Part shown: positions 1-8,632 of the stretch, one piece after another | Position numbering within the stretch: position 1 is the first letter of the stretch | How the letters are laid out: each line of letters opens with the position of its first letter | Source: Scatosoma sp045660225 | GTDB lineage: Bacteria > Bacillota > Clostridia > Christensenellales > Borkfalkiaceae | Length of the DNA: 14,471 bases | Direction: 5' to 3' | Assembly: GCA_045660225.1 (NCBI GenBank) | Contig: JAZRDK010000046.1 | Location: 1 to 14,471 of the forward strand | Translations under genes and position numbers: made by a program | Notes under the pieces: model-generated | Databases searched by the model: none | Seen by the model: only the letters and a program-made list of their open reading frames with translations | Told to the model about the DNA's origin: nothing

Positions 1-1928
1 CCCATAATGTCTTTACGGAGCATAGGCGGGGGCAACGCATCACGAATATCTCTGCCCGGTTTCATAAGTTCGGTTACGATATCGCTGAGCGTGGCTTTGT
101 CCAACTCGGTTTCTCTTGCGGCTTTGTCTTCGCCGTACGCCCTAATTTTTTGGCGCAAATCGGCAATTCTGCCTTCCTTTACGTCCTTCGTCGTGTACGA
201 GAACAAGGACAACAATTTTTCCGCTTTTTCGTACGATTCGGGGTGTACTGCGGTGTTGTCTAAAATGTTTTTACCGCAGTCAACGCGCAAGAAACCTGCG
301 CATTGCGTATACGCTTTTTCGCCAAGTTTAGGCACTTTTAAGAGTTGTTTTCTCGAGATAAACTTACCGTTTGCCTCACGGTAAGCAACGATATTTTTTG
401 CAACGGACGCATTAAGCCCTGCAACAAATTTCAAAAGCGAAACGCTGGCGGTGTTCAAATCGACGCCGACGCTGTTTACACAGTCTTCCAAAACGCCTGC
501 AAGCGTCGCGTCCAAGCGTTTTTCGTTCATATCGTGTTGATACTGACCAACGCCGATGGATTTGGGGTCGATTTTTATAAGTTCGGCAAGCGGGTCTTGC
601 AAACGGCGTGCAATCGAAACCGCACTTCTCGTCGTAACGTCGTAGTCGGGGAATTCTTCTGCGCCTAAAGGGCTTGCGGAATACACGGATGCGCCTGCCT
701 CGTTGACTATCATATACGCAACTTCCCTGCCCGTTTCCTGCTTGATTTCACGGATGAGTTCGGCGATAAAAATTTCACTTTCCTTGCTTGCCGTACCGTT
801 GCCACAGGAGATAATTTCAACGCCGTGTTTTTCAATAAGCGCCTTAAGTACAACCTTCGCTTCCTTCGTTTTGCTAAGTGGCGGTGTCGGGAAAACGACG
901 GTTTTGTCAAGCACTTTGCCCGTCCCGTCTACAACGCAAATTTTACAACCCGTCCTAAACGCAGGGTCCCAACCCATCGTAATCTTGTCTTTGACGGGCG
1001 GTTGCATCAACAAGGGTTTTAAGTTGAGTTCGAACATCTTAATTGCTTGTTCGCTTGCGTCTTCAAAAAGTTGTGCGCGGACTTCCCTTTCTACGGACGG
1101 CGCAATCAATCTTTCATACCCGTCTTCCGCCGCGCGTTTCACGATTTTCGTGCTTTCACCACCGTCTTTCAAGAACCCTGCGCCCGTAATACGCTTTGCA
1201 AATTCAGCGTCGACTTCCACCGACACTTTCAAAAATTCTTCTTTTTCCCCTCGATTTAACGCGAGAATACGGTGGCTTTTCGCTTCGCTTACCGCTTCGC
1301 GGTAATCTGCGTACATACCGTATGTTTTCAGCTCGTCTTCTTCCGCTTTACCCTTTGCATACGAAGAAACGATTTCACCGTGCTTAAAGAAGAAATTTCT
1401 AAGCTTTTTACGGGTCGTGGCATCGTCGGAAATAATTTCCGCGATAATATCTTGCGCGCCGTTTACGGCGTCGTTTGCCGTCTTTACTTCGTCCGAAAGA
1501 TATTTTTCCGCCTCTGCGTACACGTCAAACGCTTTGTCCTGCGCCAAAATAGCGTCGGCAAGCGGTTGTAACCCGCGTGCAATAGCGACGGACGCGCGCG
1601 TTTTTCTCTTTTGTTTATACGGGCGGTAAACGTCTTCTACTTCCGTCAACGTTGTGGCGTTTTCCAAGGCTTTTTGGATTTCGTCCGTCATTTTTCCCTG
1701 TTCGGAAATCGCAGAAAAAACTTCGTCCTTTCTCTTTTCCAAATTTCTAAGATAGGTTAATCTGTCAAAAAGTTCGCGCAAAATTTGGTCGTCGCAACTG
1801 CCCGTCATCTCTTTTCGATAGCGCGCGATAAACGGAATCGTATTGCCTTCGTCAATCAATGCGACGATATTTTTCGCGTGCGTGGGTTGTAAGTTAAATT
1901 CTTGAGTAATCGTTTGTAAAATGTCCAT
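1..1928 (-). CDS. tex: Tex family RNA-binding protein, C terminus cut off by window edge
   Basis: Tex is a cytoplasmic nucleic-acid-binding protein linked to transcription and RNA metabolism. The frame reads open from ATG at 1926-1928 to the left edge, giving 642 complete codons and no stop. It starts MDILQTITQEFNLQ and carries the N-terminal Tex helical region (IDEGNTIPFIARYRKE near residue 35). The YqgF/RNase H-like domain begins near residue 315 (MGWDPAFRTGCKICVVD), followed by CGNGTASKE near 374, SVYSASPLGAEEFP near 413 and KSIGVGQYQHD near 455. A helix-hairpin-helix region spans about 496-546. The visible part ends at LPPPMLRKDIMG, where Tex proteins normally enter the C-terminal S1 domain, so the missing part is probably the S1 domain only. 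The start is supported by AGGTG at 1934-1938, five bases before the ATG. It is the last visible gene of the operon, 27 bp after the M16 gene. Identity is clear; exact binding targets are not. Confidence 0.95.
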   Translation of the reverse strand, partial: MDILQTITQEFNLQPTHAKNIVALIDEGNTIPFIARYRKEMTGSCDDQILRELFDRLTYLRNLEKRKDEVFSAISEQGKMTDEIQKALENATTLTEVEDVYRPYKQKRKTRASVAIARGLQPLADAILAQDKAFDVYAEAEKYLSDEVKTANDAVNGAQDIIAEIISDDATTRKKLRNFFFKHGEIVSSYAKGKAEEDELKTYGMYADYREAVSEAKSHRILALNRGEKEEFLKVSVEVDAEFAKRITGAGFLKDGGESTKIVKRAAEDGYERLIAPSVEREVRAQLFEDASEQAIKMFELNLKPLLMQPPVKDKITMGWDPAFRTGCKICVVDGTGKVLDKTVVFPTPPLSKTKEAKVVLKALIEKHGVEIISCGNGTASKESEIFIAELIREIKQETGREVAYMIVNEAGASVYSASPLGAEEFPDYDVTTRSAVSIARRLQDPLAELIKIDPKSIGVGQYQHDMNEKRLDATLAGVLEDCVNSVGVDLNTASVSLLKFVAGLNASVAKNIVAYREANGKFISRKQLLKVPKLGEKAYTQCAGFLRVDCGKNILDNTAVHPESYEKAEKLLSLFSYTTKDVKEGRIADLRQKIRAYGEDKAARETELDKATLSDIVTELMKPGRDIRDALPPPMLRKDIM

Positions 1929-1955
1929 ATTTTCACCTAATTTTATTGCTTTTGT

Positions 1956-3194
1956 TTAGAGTTTGAGTGGCGTATCCGTATTACCAACGAGCGCAACCGC
2001 CTTCGCGCTTTCATCGAACATTGTGGAAACCGCCGACATTGCATCGTCGTACGTCATTGCGTTGATACGCGAAAGTTTGCCCTCAAAGTCGAAAATTTCA
2101 TTGAAATACAACATATATTTGCCGTATAAAATCATTTGCGCGTCCGTATTTTCGTTGCTGAAGAACATACTCGCTTTCATTTGCTCACGCCCACGCGAAA
2201 ACTCGTCTTTCGTAATCCCGTTTTTCTTCATATCGTAAACGACTGCGTTGATAGCGTCGTACGCCTCGTCGAGCTTGGCAGGGTTGACGCCGGCATAGAT
2301 AGCCAGAGAGCCACACTCGTTATACGAAGAAAGATAAGAATACACGGAATACGCAAGCCCACGTTTTTCGCGCACTTCTTGAAAAAGGCGCGCACTCATC
2401 GAGCCACCTAAAACACGGTTGACGGCGTTGACTGCGTCTTCTAATTTTTCGCCACGTTTCAAAGACGGGTAGGCAATACCTACGTGCATTTGTTCGATTT
2501 GCTTACGTTTTACAAGGCTTGCGTGCGGTTGAATAATCTTCGTCGTCCGTTTTTCAAATTCACCTTTGGGAAGGGTAGAAAAAAACGTTTCTACAAGCGT
2601 TTTTGCCGTCGTTATATCTACGCCCCCGGCAAAAGAAATAACGATGTTTTCGGGGCAATAACGTGCTTTTTTATAACGCTCGATATCCGCCACGGTAAAG
2701 CCTTGTACGTTTTTCGACGTACCAAGAATATTTCTGCCGTAGTTTTCTTTACCGTAAAACGCCTGTGAGAGCAAATCTAAACACAAATCGTCCGGGGTGT
2801 CTTCGTTCATGGAAATTTCTTCGCAAATTACGCCCTTTTCCCTGTCTAATTCTTCTTCGGGGAAGGTGGAATTAAGAAACAGGTCGGACAACAACTCGAA
2901 ACAAGTCGACGTATGGTCGGACGTACATTTGGAGTAGTAGCAAGTCAAGTCCTTGCTGGTAAAAGCGTTTACCTGCGCGCCGATACGGTCGAACGCGTCC
3001 GAAATCTCGAAGGCGTTGCGTTTTTCCGTGCCTTTGAATTGCATATGTTCGATAAAATGCGAGATGCCGTCTTCCGCGTCCGTTTCTACACTCGCACCCG
3101 TTCCGACCAAAATCCCCATCGTCACCGACATTAAGCCCTGCATTTGTTTTACGACAAGCCGAAGCCCGTTTTCGTATCTGATTTCGTTTATCAT
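1956..3194 (-). CDS. M16 family zinc peptidase (MlpA/YmxG-like processing-peptidase homologue)
   Basis: Predicted zinc metallopeptidase of the pitrilysin/insulinase group, in the single-unit form of about 410 residues that resembles mitochondrial processing peptidase. The inverted zinc motif HxxEH is intact as HFIEH at residues 46-50, and the third ligand is E126 in EEISM, exactly 76 residues after H50 as expected for the family. The C-terminal half has the family sequence around FQEVREKRGLAYSVYSYLSS. No signal peptide or membrane segment is seen, so it should be cytoplasmic. The ATG overlaps the stop of the deacetylase-like gene upstream (ATGA at 3191-3194), and AAAGGA at 3203-3208 is well placed as its ribosome binding site. 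In Bacillus subtilis the YlxY and MlpA genes sit next to each other, and the same pair is seen here. The substrate is unknown; M16 proteins of this type are often linked to protease regulation or peptide turnover. Confidence 0.93.
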   Translation of the reverse strand: MINEIRYENGLRLVVKQMQGLMSVTMGILVGTGASVETDAEDGISHFIEHMQFKGTEKRNAFEISDAFDRIGAQVNAFTSKDLTCYYSKCTSDHTSTCFELLSDLFLNSTFPEEELDREKGVICEEISMNEDTPDDLCLDLLSQAFYGKENYGRNILGTSKNVQGFTVADIERYKKARYCPENIVISFAGGVDITTAKTLVETFFSTLPKGEFEKRTTKIIQPHASLVKRKQIEQMHVGIAYPSLKRGEKLEDAVNAVNRVLGGSMSARLFQEVREKRGLAYSVYSYLSSYNECGSLAIYAGVNPAKLDEAYDAINAVVYDMKKNGITKDEFSRGREQMKASMFFSNENTDAQMILYGKYMLYFNEIFDFEGKLSRINAMTYDDAMSAVSTMFDESAKAVALVGNTDTPLKL

Positions 3195-3931
3195 TTTACT
3201 TTTCCTTTTAGATTTGTTGAAACCGTTACCGCTTTCAAATTGTTTTTTTTGTAATAATTTAATACGTCGTCAAGCGCGTCCGACGTTGCTTTCGTCGGGT
3301 GCATCAAGACGAAATCGCCTACGGCGATATTTTTCGTGGCGCGCGTATAAATAAGCGCCGAGTTTTTATCACGCCAGTCAATCGTGTCCTTCGACCAAAG
3401 CACCGTCGTCATAGACAGCAATCCGCACGCGGAAAGCGTTTCGTTTGCATACGCGCCAGAAGGCGGTGCAAACAGCGTGATTTTTTTACCAAGAGCCAGC
3501 TCGATAAAGCGATTACAATCGGAAATTTCTTTCTTGTTTTGGGCGACGGTCATTTTCGAGTGGTCTTTATGAAAATAACCGTGGTTGCCGATTTCATGCC
3601 CTGCCGTATCGATAGCGCGAAGACAGTCCACGTTGTCGTCCGCCCAGCAACCGCCGATGAAAAAGGTTGCCTTTGCGCCGTGTTTTTCCAACGTTTTTAA
3701 GATGGCGTACACTTCGTCCGTACCCGAATAGACGTTGAACATAAGCGAAACGCCAACCGCGTCTTCGCCTGCGTTTCGATAGAGCGCGTTTTCTTCGCCT
3801 CCTACCGCCAAATTATCGTTTGTGTCGACGATACAAAGCGCGCCCACAAGAAAAACAAGTATGCACAAAATAACGTTGGTGACGATTTTTAGATAAATCG
3901 CCGATTTCAGACTTTTACAATCGTTTTGCAT
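3191..3931 (-). CDS. YlxY-like polysaccharide deacetylase homologue, membrane-anchored, altered active site
   Basis: NodB-fold (carbohydrate esterase 4) protein of 246 residues. An N-terminal hydrophobic stretch at about 12-35 should anchor it with the deacetylase domain (about 61-245) outside the cell. The zinc histidines are present in HGYFH (H117, H121), and later motifs are kept: FAPPSG at 154-159, DTIDW at 182-186 and VLMHP with H211. The first motif, normally TFDDG with the catalytic Asp and the metal-binding Asp, reads MFNVYSG at 64-70, and the usual Arg before PPxG is Ala. From memory, the YlxY subgroup of sporulation-related deacetylase homologues has the same INVxWG-like and FAPPSG forms, so this is a subgroup trait rather than a mutation. 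Classical deacetylase activity is doubtful. GGGGTGAG at 3934-3941 is the likely ribosome binding site, rather close to the ATG. The gene overlaps the M16 gene by four bases. Confidence 0.85.
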   Translation of the reverse strand: MQNDCKSLKSAIYLKIVTNVILCILVFLVGALCIVDTNDNLAVGGEENALYRNAGEDAVGVSLMFNVYSGTDEVYAILKTLEKHGAKATFFIGGCWADDNVDCLRAIDTAGHEIGNHGYFHKDHSKMTVAQNKKEISDCNRFIELALGKKITLFAPPSGAYANETLSACGLLSMTTVLWSKDTIDWRDKNSALIYTRATKNIAVGDFVLMHPTKATSDALDDVLNYYKKNNLKAVTVSTNLKGKVK

Positions 3932-3940
3932 AACTCACCC

Positions 3941-3987
3941 CGAAAAAGATTTCTCGTAATATCCTATGGATGCTTTTTCGAGGATAT
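3941..3987 (-). other. Leader region with two mutually exclusive inverted repeats
   Basis: The 61-bp gap between mutS2 and the deacetylase-like gene is the largest in the operon. It holds an 8-bp inverted repeat, CGAAAAAG (3941-3948) with CTTTTTCG (3973-3980), and a 6-bp one, ATATCC (3959-3964) with GGATAT (3982-3987). The two are interleaved, so only one can form at a time. In the mRNA the first touches the start of the GGGGTGAG ribosome binding site. There is no U-tract, so it is not a terminator. A regulatory role is possible but unproven; AT-rich chance repeats remain a fair alternative. Confidence 0.25.
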
Positions 3988-3992
3988 GCCGT

Positions 3993-6392
3993 TTATTTAA
4001 TTTTAACGATGGTGACGCCCGTTTCGCCTTCGCCGTATTTACCAAAGCGATAACTTTCTACGTTTTTATGCGTCCTTAAAAAGTCGTGAATACCCGCACG
4101 GAGCTTACCCGTGCCTACACCGTGCACAACGCGTACTTCTTCTAAGTTTGCAATGACGGCGGAGTCGATAAACGCCTCTATTTCCGGCACGGCTTCCATA
4201 ACCGTCAAGCCTATGACGTTGATTTCCAAAGACGGGACGGGCTTTGGTGAAATGGATTTTTTCACCTGCACTTTATCGTCTTTAGCGCGCGTTTGCCATT
4301 TGGGTTTCTTTACGGTAGTTTGTGCGTTTTGCGTAGGAATTAAAATGGACAAATCGGAAATTTTACTGCGAATTTTCATACTGCCACAAAGAATTTCCGC
4401 TTCACCTTTCGCCTGGCGAATATTTTGTACGACGCCTTCGCGCCCTATATTTTTGACGTAGACCGTTTGTCCGATTTTTATCTCGCAAGGTTTTACGTCT
4501 TCGTACTTTGGCACAAACTCGTCTTCGTCGTTTTCATACGCCTTATCGCCCAACCTGTTTTTCAAAGTCCGCGCTTTAATCAGGTCGGATTCTCGCAAAC
4601 TTTCCTTGGCGAAAATCTCTTCGATTTCGCGCAAAAGCTCTTCCGCGTCCGCCGTTCTTTCATTGATAATCCGACGCGATTCCGCGCGCGCCGACGCAAA
4701 CAGTTTTTCCTTTTCCTTCTTTAAGCGTTGGCTTTCCGTTTCCACTTCGCGGATTTTTTCCTGCCACTCGGCTTTCAGTCTGTTCGTTTCGCGCAGGACT
4801 TCTTCCGCTTTTACACGGCTTTCTTCCGCGCTCCTTACGATATTTTCAAACTTTTGCGCGCCTTCGGAAAGGTTGTTTAAGGCGTCTTGTAAAATACTTT
4901 CTTTCAGCCCCAAACGCTTAGAAATCCCCAAGGCGTTACTTGACCCGGGCAAACCTATCCGCATGGCGTACAAAGGACGGAGCGTATCTGAATCAAATTC
5001 CATACACGCGTTTTCAATGCCCTTTCTTTCAAACGCAAATTCTTTCAACGCGGTGTAATGCGTAGTAACGACGCCGGCGCAACCCGAATCGAGTAAATGC
5101 GAAACGACGGCTTTTGCAAGCGCCTGCCCTTCATCGGGGTCAGTACCACCACCCAACTCGTCGATGAGAACCAAGCTATCCTTGTCTACTTCGTTAACGA
5201 TGCCGATGATATTCGTGATATGCGAAGAAAACGTCGACAAGTTTTCTTCAATACTTTGCGAATCGCCTATGTCGCAATAGATTTCCTTGAACACGGACAC
5301 GGTGGCACGTTTTGCAGGTATAAACAAACCGCACGTCGCCATCATACAAAACAGACCGACCATCTTCAAAGTAACCGTTTTACCACCCGTGTTTGGACCG
5401 CTGATTAAAAGGAAACGATAGTCCTTGCCAAGCGAAACGCTTACGGGAACGACCTTTTTCCTGTCGATTAACGGGTGTCTGCCGTGGTCGATATCGACGA
5501 CGCCGTCCGCGTTGACGGTGGGCATAACGCAAGAGAGCTTGTACGCGTATTCCGCACGCGCGTAGGCGCAATCGATTTCTTCCAAAATTTCAACGTCTTT
5601 CATGAGTTCGTCGCCCATAAAACCAACGCGACGTGAAAGCTCGCCTAAAATTCTTTCCACTTCTTCCTTTTCATCGATGGTGAGAGAGCGGAGCTCGTTG
5701 TTCATTTCCAAAACTTCTTCCGGTTCGATAAAGAAGGTTGCACCGCTTGAAGAACGGTCGTGGATAAAGCCCTTGATACTACGCTTATATTCCGCGCGCA
5801 CAGGCAAAACGTAGCGGTTGTTACGCATCGTTACGATGGCGTCTTGCAGGTATTTGCCTTCCGTACCCGAAAGATATTCAGACAGTCTTGTACGAATACG
5901 TTCGTTCAAAAGACGAATTTCACGGCGCAACGAGTACAGTTTGTCGCTTGCGTAATCGCTAACTTCCGTATCGCTTAAAATCTTCGTACGGATATCTTCT
6001 TCCAGGTTTTCGTCGTAGTACAAATTGTCTGCAAGCGCCTTCAACCCACTCAAACTTTCGTCGTTTACCCCCGAAATCCCCTTATGCGCAATTCGTGTCG
6101 AACGCAAAAGATTTTCCGCCTTCAAAAGTTCGCCACACGTCAAAGGCGAGCCTTTTTTCGCGCGTTCAAGTTCGTCTAAAAAAGGCGAGAAGTATTCGAT
6201 TTTCGCAATGCCGTGCGTAAACAAAATAGCAACGCTTTCTTCCGTGATTTTAAGGCGTTTTTGCGTCGTTTCAACGTCCGTTGCAGGATGCAAATCTAAA
6301 ACGCGCGCTTTACCGCCTTCGGTAACCGCGTACCCCGACACAATGGAAAGAATTTTATTCAGTTCGGTTTTTTCAATCGCTTTTATATTCAT
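3993..6392 (-). CDS. mutS2: MutS2: MutS-type ATPase with C-terminal Smr domain
   Basis: Cytoplasmic MutS-family dimer of 799 residues, the usual length. MutS2 lacks the mismatch-recognition domain of MutS; family members suppress recombination by acting on branched DNA and, in Bacillus, have been linked to rescue of collided ribosomes. Order of parts: MutS core and lever (about 1-300), Walker A GPNTGGKT at 332-339, Walker B LVLIDELGGGTDP at 407-419, THY at 444-446, a long charged coiled-coil region (about 515-600), a KOW-like linker (about 637-680), and the Smr domain (about 722-799). The Smr motif HGVGTGKLR is kept at 757-765. The other Smr motif, usually LDLRG, reads INVIG at 724-728, so the Asp and Arg are replaced by Asn and Ile; Smr nuclease activity is therefore uncertain. 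The ATG lies 6 bp after the stop of the U32 gene and has only a poorly spaced GGAG (6408-6411), so translational coupling is likely. Confidence 0.96.
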   Translation of the reverse strand: MNIKAIEKTELNKILSIVSGYAVTEGGKARVLDLHPATDVETTQKRLKITEESVAILFTHGIAKIEYFSPFLDELERAKKGSPLTCGELLKAENLLRSTRIAHKGISGVNDESLSGLKALADNLYYDENLEEDIRTKILSDTEVSDYASDKLYSLRREIRLLNERIRTRLSEYLSGTEGKYLQDAIVTMRNNRYVLPVRAEYKRSIKGFIHDRSSSGATFFIEPEEVLEMNNELRSLTIDEKEEVERILGELSRRVGFMGDELMKDVEILEEIDCAYARAEYAYKLSCVMPTVNADGVVDIDHGRHPLIDRKKVVPVSVSLGKDYRFLLISGPNTGGKTVTLKMVGLFCMMATCGLFIPAKRATVSVFKEIYCDIGDSQSIEENLSTFSSHITNIIGIVNEVDKDSLVLIDELGGGTDPDEGQALAKAVVSHLLDSGCAGVVTTHYTALKEFAFERKGIENACMEFDSDTLRPLYAMRIGLPGSSNALGISKRLGLKESILQDALNNLSEGAQKFENIVRSAEESRVKAEEVLRETNRLKAEWQEKIREVETESQRLKKEKEKLFASARAESRRIINERTADAEELLREIEEIFAKESLRESDLIKARTLKNRLGDKAYENDEDEFVPKYEDVKPCEIKIGQTVYVKNIGREGVVQNIRQAKGEAEILCGSMKIRSKISDLSILIPTQNAQTTVKKPKWQTRAKDDKVQVKKSISPKPVPSLEINVIGLTVMEAVPEIEAFIDSAVIANLEEVRVVHGVGTGKLRAGIHDFLRTHKNVESYRFGKYGEGETGVTIVKIK

Positions 6393-6398
6393 TTCCCG

Positions 6399-8621
6399 TT
6401 ATTCTACTCCGCGTTTATAATGTCCCGACGTGTACGTTTTATACGCTTGTTTTAGCAAGTTTTCGTCACCGAGCGATGAAAGCACCTGCTTTTTGTTTCT
6501 CGTCATTGTCAAATCGACGATTTTGCCTGCGCCTTGTACGCTTTCGCCGATAAGCTGGGCGCAGTTGTAGACTTCAAACCGACACGAGCCGTCGCCTACA
6601 ATATACCTTCTTACGGGGAATTCCCTGCCGTTTTCATCCGTGAGCACGTAGCTATTTTTCTTGTCGCAAGCCGTACAAGTTTTTCCAAACGGACAATAGC
6701 AAAGTTCCATTATTTTGACGTCGCCACAATGCAATACAAACGCGCCTTTGCCCGTAAGATTTTTCGCCTCGCGCGCGTGCGTTTCCTTGGAAATCGTATA
6801 ATAGGTTACGCCCAAAGACAAAAGCTCGGCAACGGAAACGCGGTTGAAAAGATTTAAGCCAACACCTGCAAAGATACGCAAACCGCGAGATGATGCAAAC
6901 TCAACCGCGCCCCAATTTTCCGCGTATACGCCGTCAACGGCGTTTTGCTTGCAGTACGTTTCAACGGCGAGTAAATCATTTTCAGTTGCAAACGGCGGAT
7001 AATATACGTATTTTTCAAAACTGCCGTTTATAAAGGAATCGGGCAAAGATTTCGTCAAATCGTCCGCTTTGCACACGGCAATATCCGTTGCAATATCCGT
7101 AAAATCGGTTGCAATAACCGCCAGTTTGTTCGTGTTTGCATCAGGTAGCAACGTACAAGAAAGCGGTTCATAGGCAATTTCCTGCCTATCCCCTTTTGCT
7201 ACACGCGCGCAAAGAGCGTCGTAAAAGGCGCGACGGAAAGCGTTAAGTTCTGATTTCGGTGTGAAGATTTCGCCGACAATCGTGATTTCGTCAAACTCGA
7301 TTTTTACAGGCAAACCGTCCGTTTTTTCAAAGCAAGCACAAAGTTCGGTTTCCGTCAAAGCGCGTTGGATTGCCGATTGCAAGGGCGCGTCGCCAACGAA
7401 AGTGAAATCGCCACACGTTGCCGTAGGTTTTTCGCCTTCGACAAAACGCAAGGATACACAAAGGCTCGGTTTATATTCCGTAGAAAGCAGGCGTTCGTTT
7501 ACCGCCGTATCCGTGGTAATAAAAACAACGTCGCCGTTTTTCAAACGTTGCCTTGAGAAAAGTGTAAAGCCTTTGCCTTCCTTTTTCAAAAAACTTGCCC
7601 CACCCACTTCTTTACCGTCGCGCAAAATCTTAAACGCGTCGCCTTGGGTTGGCGAAAAACGGCTTTCGACGAAGAATTTGCCGTTGACGACCTTAACAAC
7701 GCCCACTTTTTCGCCCAAATGCCCTTGAATAGAGGGCGATAAAAAGCGTTTGTCTTGACCAAAAGCCAAACCTTTCGTATAGTTTCCGCGGTTAAAAGTG
7801 CGCCTTAAATCGGACAGCGCGTTTTCCTTTCCGTCTTGTTTATCTAAAATTAGCCTATAGTAGCGCACCGCCGCGCCAACGTATTCCGCGCGACGCATCC
7901 TGCCTTCGATTTTGAAGGACGTAACGCCTGCATCTATCAGTTTTTGCACGTCCTCGCCGACGGACAAGTCGGACAAGGACAACGCGTAATTTTTTTCCGT
8001 ATTTCCGTTTCTGTCGTACGCGTAGAGTTTTCGGCAAGGTTGTTTGCATCTACCGCGGTTTCCGCTGTTTCCGCCAACAAAGGACGAGAAGTAGCATTGT
8101 CCTGAAAAACACGTACAAAGCGCACCTTGTACAAATACTTCCGTTTCGAGAATTTTCGTGATTTTTTTTATTTCGGAAACAGGCGTTTCGCGCGCCAAAA
8201 TTACACGCGAAAAACCACACGATTTCGCAAAACGCGCGCCGTCCTCGTTGCAAACGCCCGCTTGCGTCGAAAGGTGTAAAACGATGGATGGAAATTGACG
8301 GTGGATTGCCCTGCCCAGCATCGGGTCTTGCAAAATAATGGCGTCCGCGCCTTCGTTCCACGCAAAAAGCAGGGATTTGACAAAATCCCCTATTTCCGCG
8401 TCTTTAACAAGCGTGTTCATGGCAACGTACACCTTCGCGCCGTAGAAATGCGCCTTTCTCACGACCGCGCGAAACTCGTCTTCCGTAAAATTGTCCGCGC
8501 TGTGACGCGCAGAAAAATTAGGAAGTCCAAGATAAATCGCGTCCGCGCCGTGTTGAAGCGCAACGCTTGCGCTTTGTAGGTTGCCAGCCGGCGCTAAAAT
8601 TTCCAAGTCCGTAGTCTTCAT
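6399..8621 (-). CDS. U32 family protein, two-domain form (RlhA-like, DUF3656 type)
   Basis: Named as peptidase U32 or collagenase-like, but the best studied relatives (E. coli RlhA and TrhP) are iron-dependent RNA hydroxylation proteins. This 740-residue form is the long two-domain type. It opens with the typical LEILAPAGNLQSASVALQHGADAIYLG (in parts, residues 7-32) and has the U32 signature region at about 161-200, with C169, C171, C176, C192 and C196 around VQGALCTCFSGQC and GRCKQPCRKLY. A middle segment (about 300-490) resembles the inserted DUF3656 region. A second barrel-like domain (about 495-740) has its own cysteine cluster: C641, C643, C649, C652, then C680 and C687. The cysteines fit iron-sulfur ligands. 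No signal peptide is seen, so it is cytoplasmic. The start is supported by the conserved N terminus; AAGGA at 8623-8627 is very close to the ATG and another AAGGAT lies at 8635-8640. It sits 11 bp after the HAD gene. Confidence 0.9.
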   Translation of the reverse strand: MKTTDLEILAPAGNLQSASVALQHGADAIYLGLPNFSARHSADNFTEDEFRAVVRKAHFYGAKVYVAMNTLVKDAEIGDFVKSLLFAWNEGADAIILQDPMLGRAIHRQFPSIVLHLSTQAGVCNEDGARFAKSCGFSRVILARETPVSEIKKITKILETEVFVQGALCTCFSGQCYFSSFVGGNSGNRGRCKQPCRKLYAYDRNGNTEKNYALSLSDLSVGEDVQKLIDAGVTSFKIEGRMRRAEYVGAAVRYYRLILDKQDGKENALSDLRRTFNRGNYTKGLAFGQDKRFLSPSIQGHLGEKVGVVKVVNGKFFVESRFSPTQGDAFKILRDGKEVGGASFLKKEGKGFTLFSRQRLKNGDVVFITTDTAVNERLLSTEYKPSLCVSLRFVEGEKPTATCGDFTFVGDAPLQSAIQRALTETELCACFEKTDGLPVKIEFDEITIVGEIFTPKSELNAFRRAFYDALCARVAKGDRQEIAYEPLSCTLLPDANTNKLAVIATDFTDIATDIAVCKADDLTKSLPDSFINGSFEKYVYYPPFATENDLLAVETYCKQNAVDGVYAENWGAVEFASSRGLRIFAGVGLNLFNRVSVAELLSLGVTYYTISKETHAREAKNLTGKGAFVLHCGDVKIMELCYCPFGKTCTACDKKNSYVLTDENGREFPVRRYIVGDGSCRFEVYNCAQLIGESVQGAGKIVDLTMTRNKKQVLSSLGDENLLKQAYKTYTSGHYKRGVE

Positions 8622-8632
8622 TTCCTTCGCTT

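Noticed and set aside
703..1305. Plus-strand open frame of about 200 codons
   Set aside because: It lies entirely opposite tex, whose minus-strand frame has clear Tex homology. The composition is a mirror of that gene and there is no ribosome binding site.
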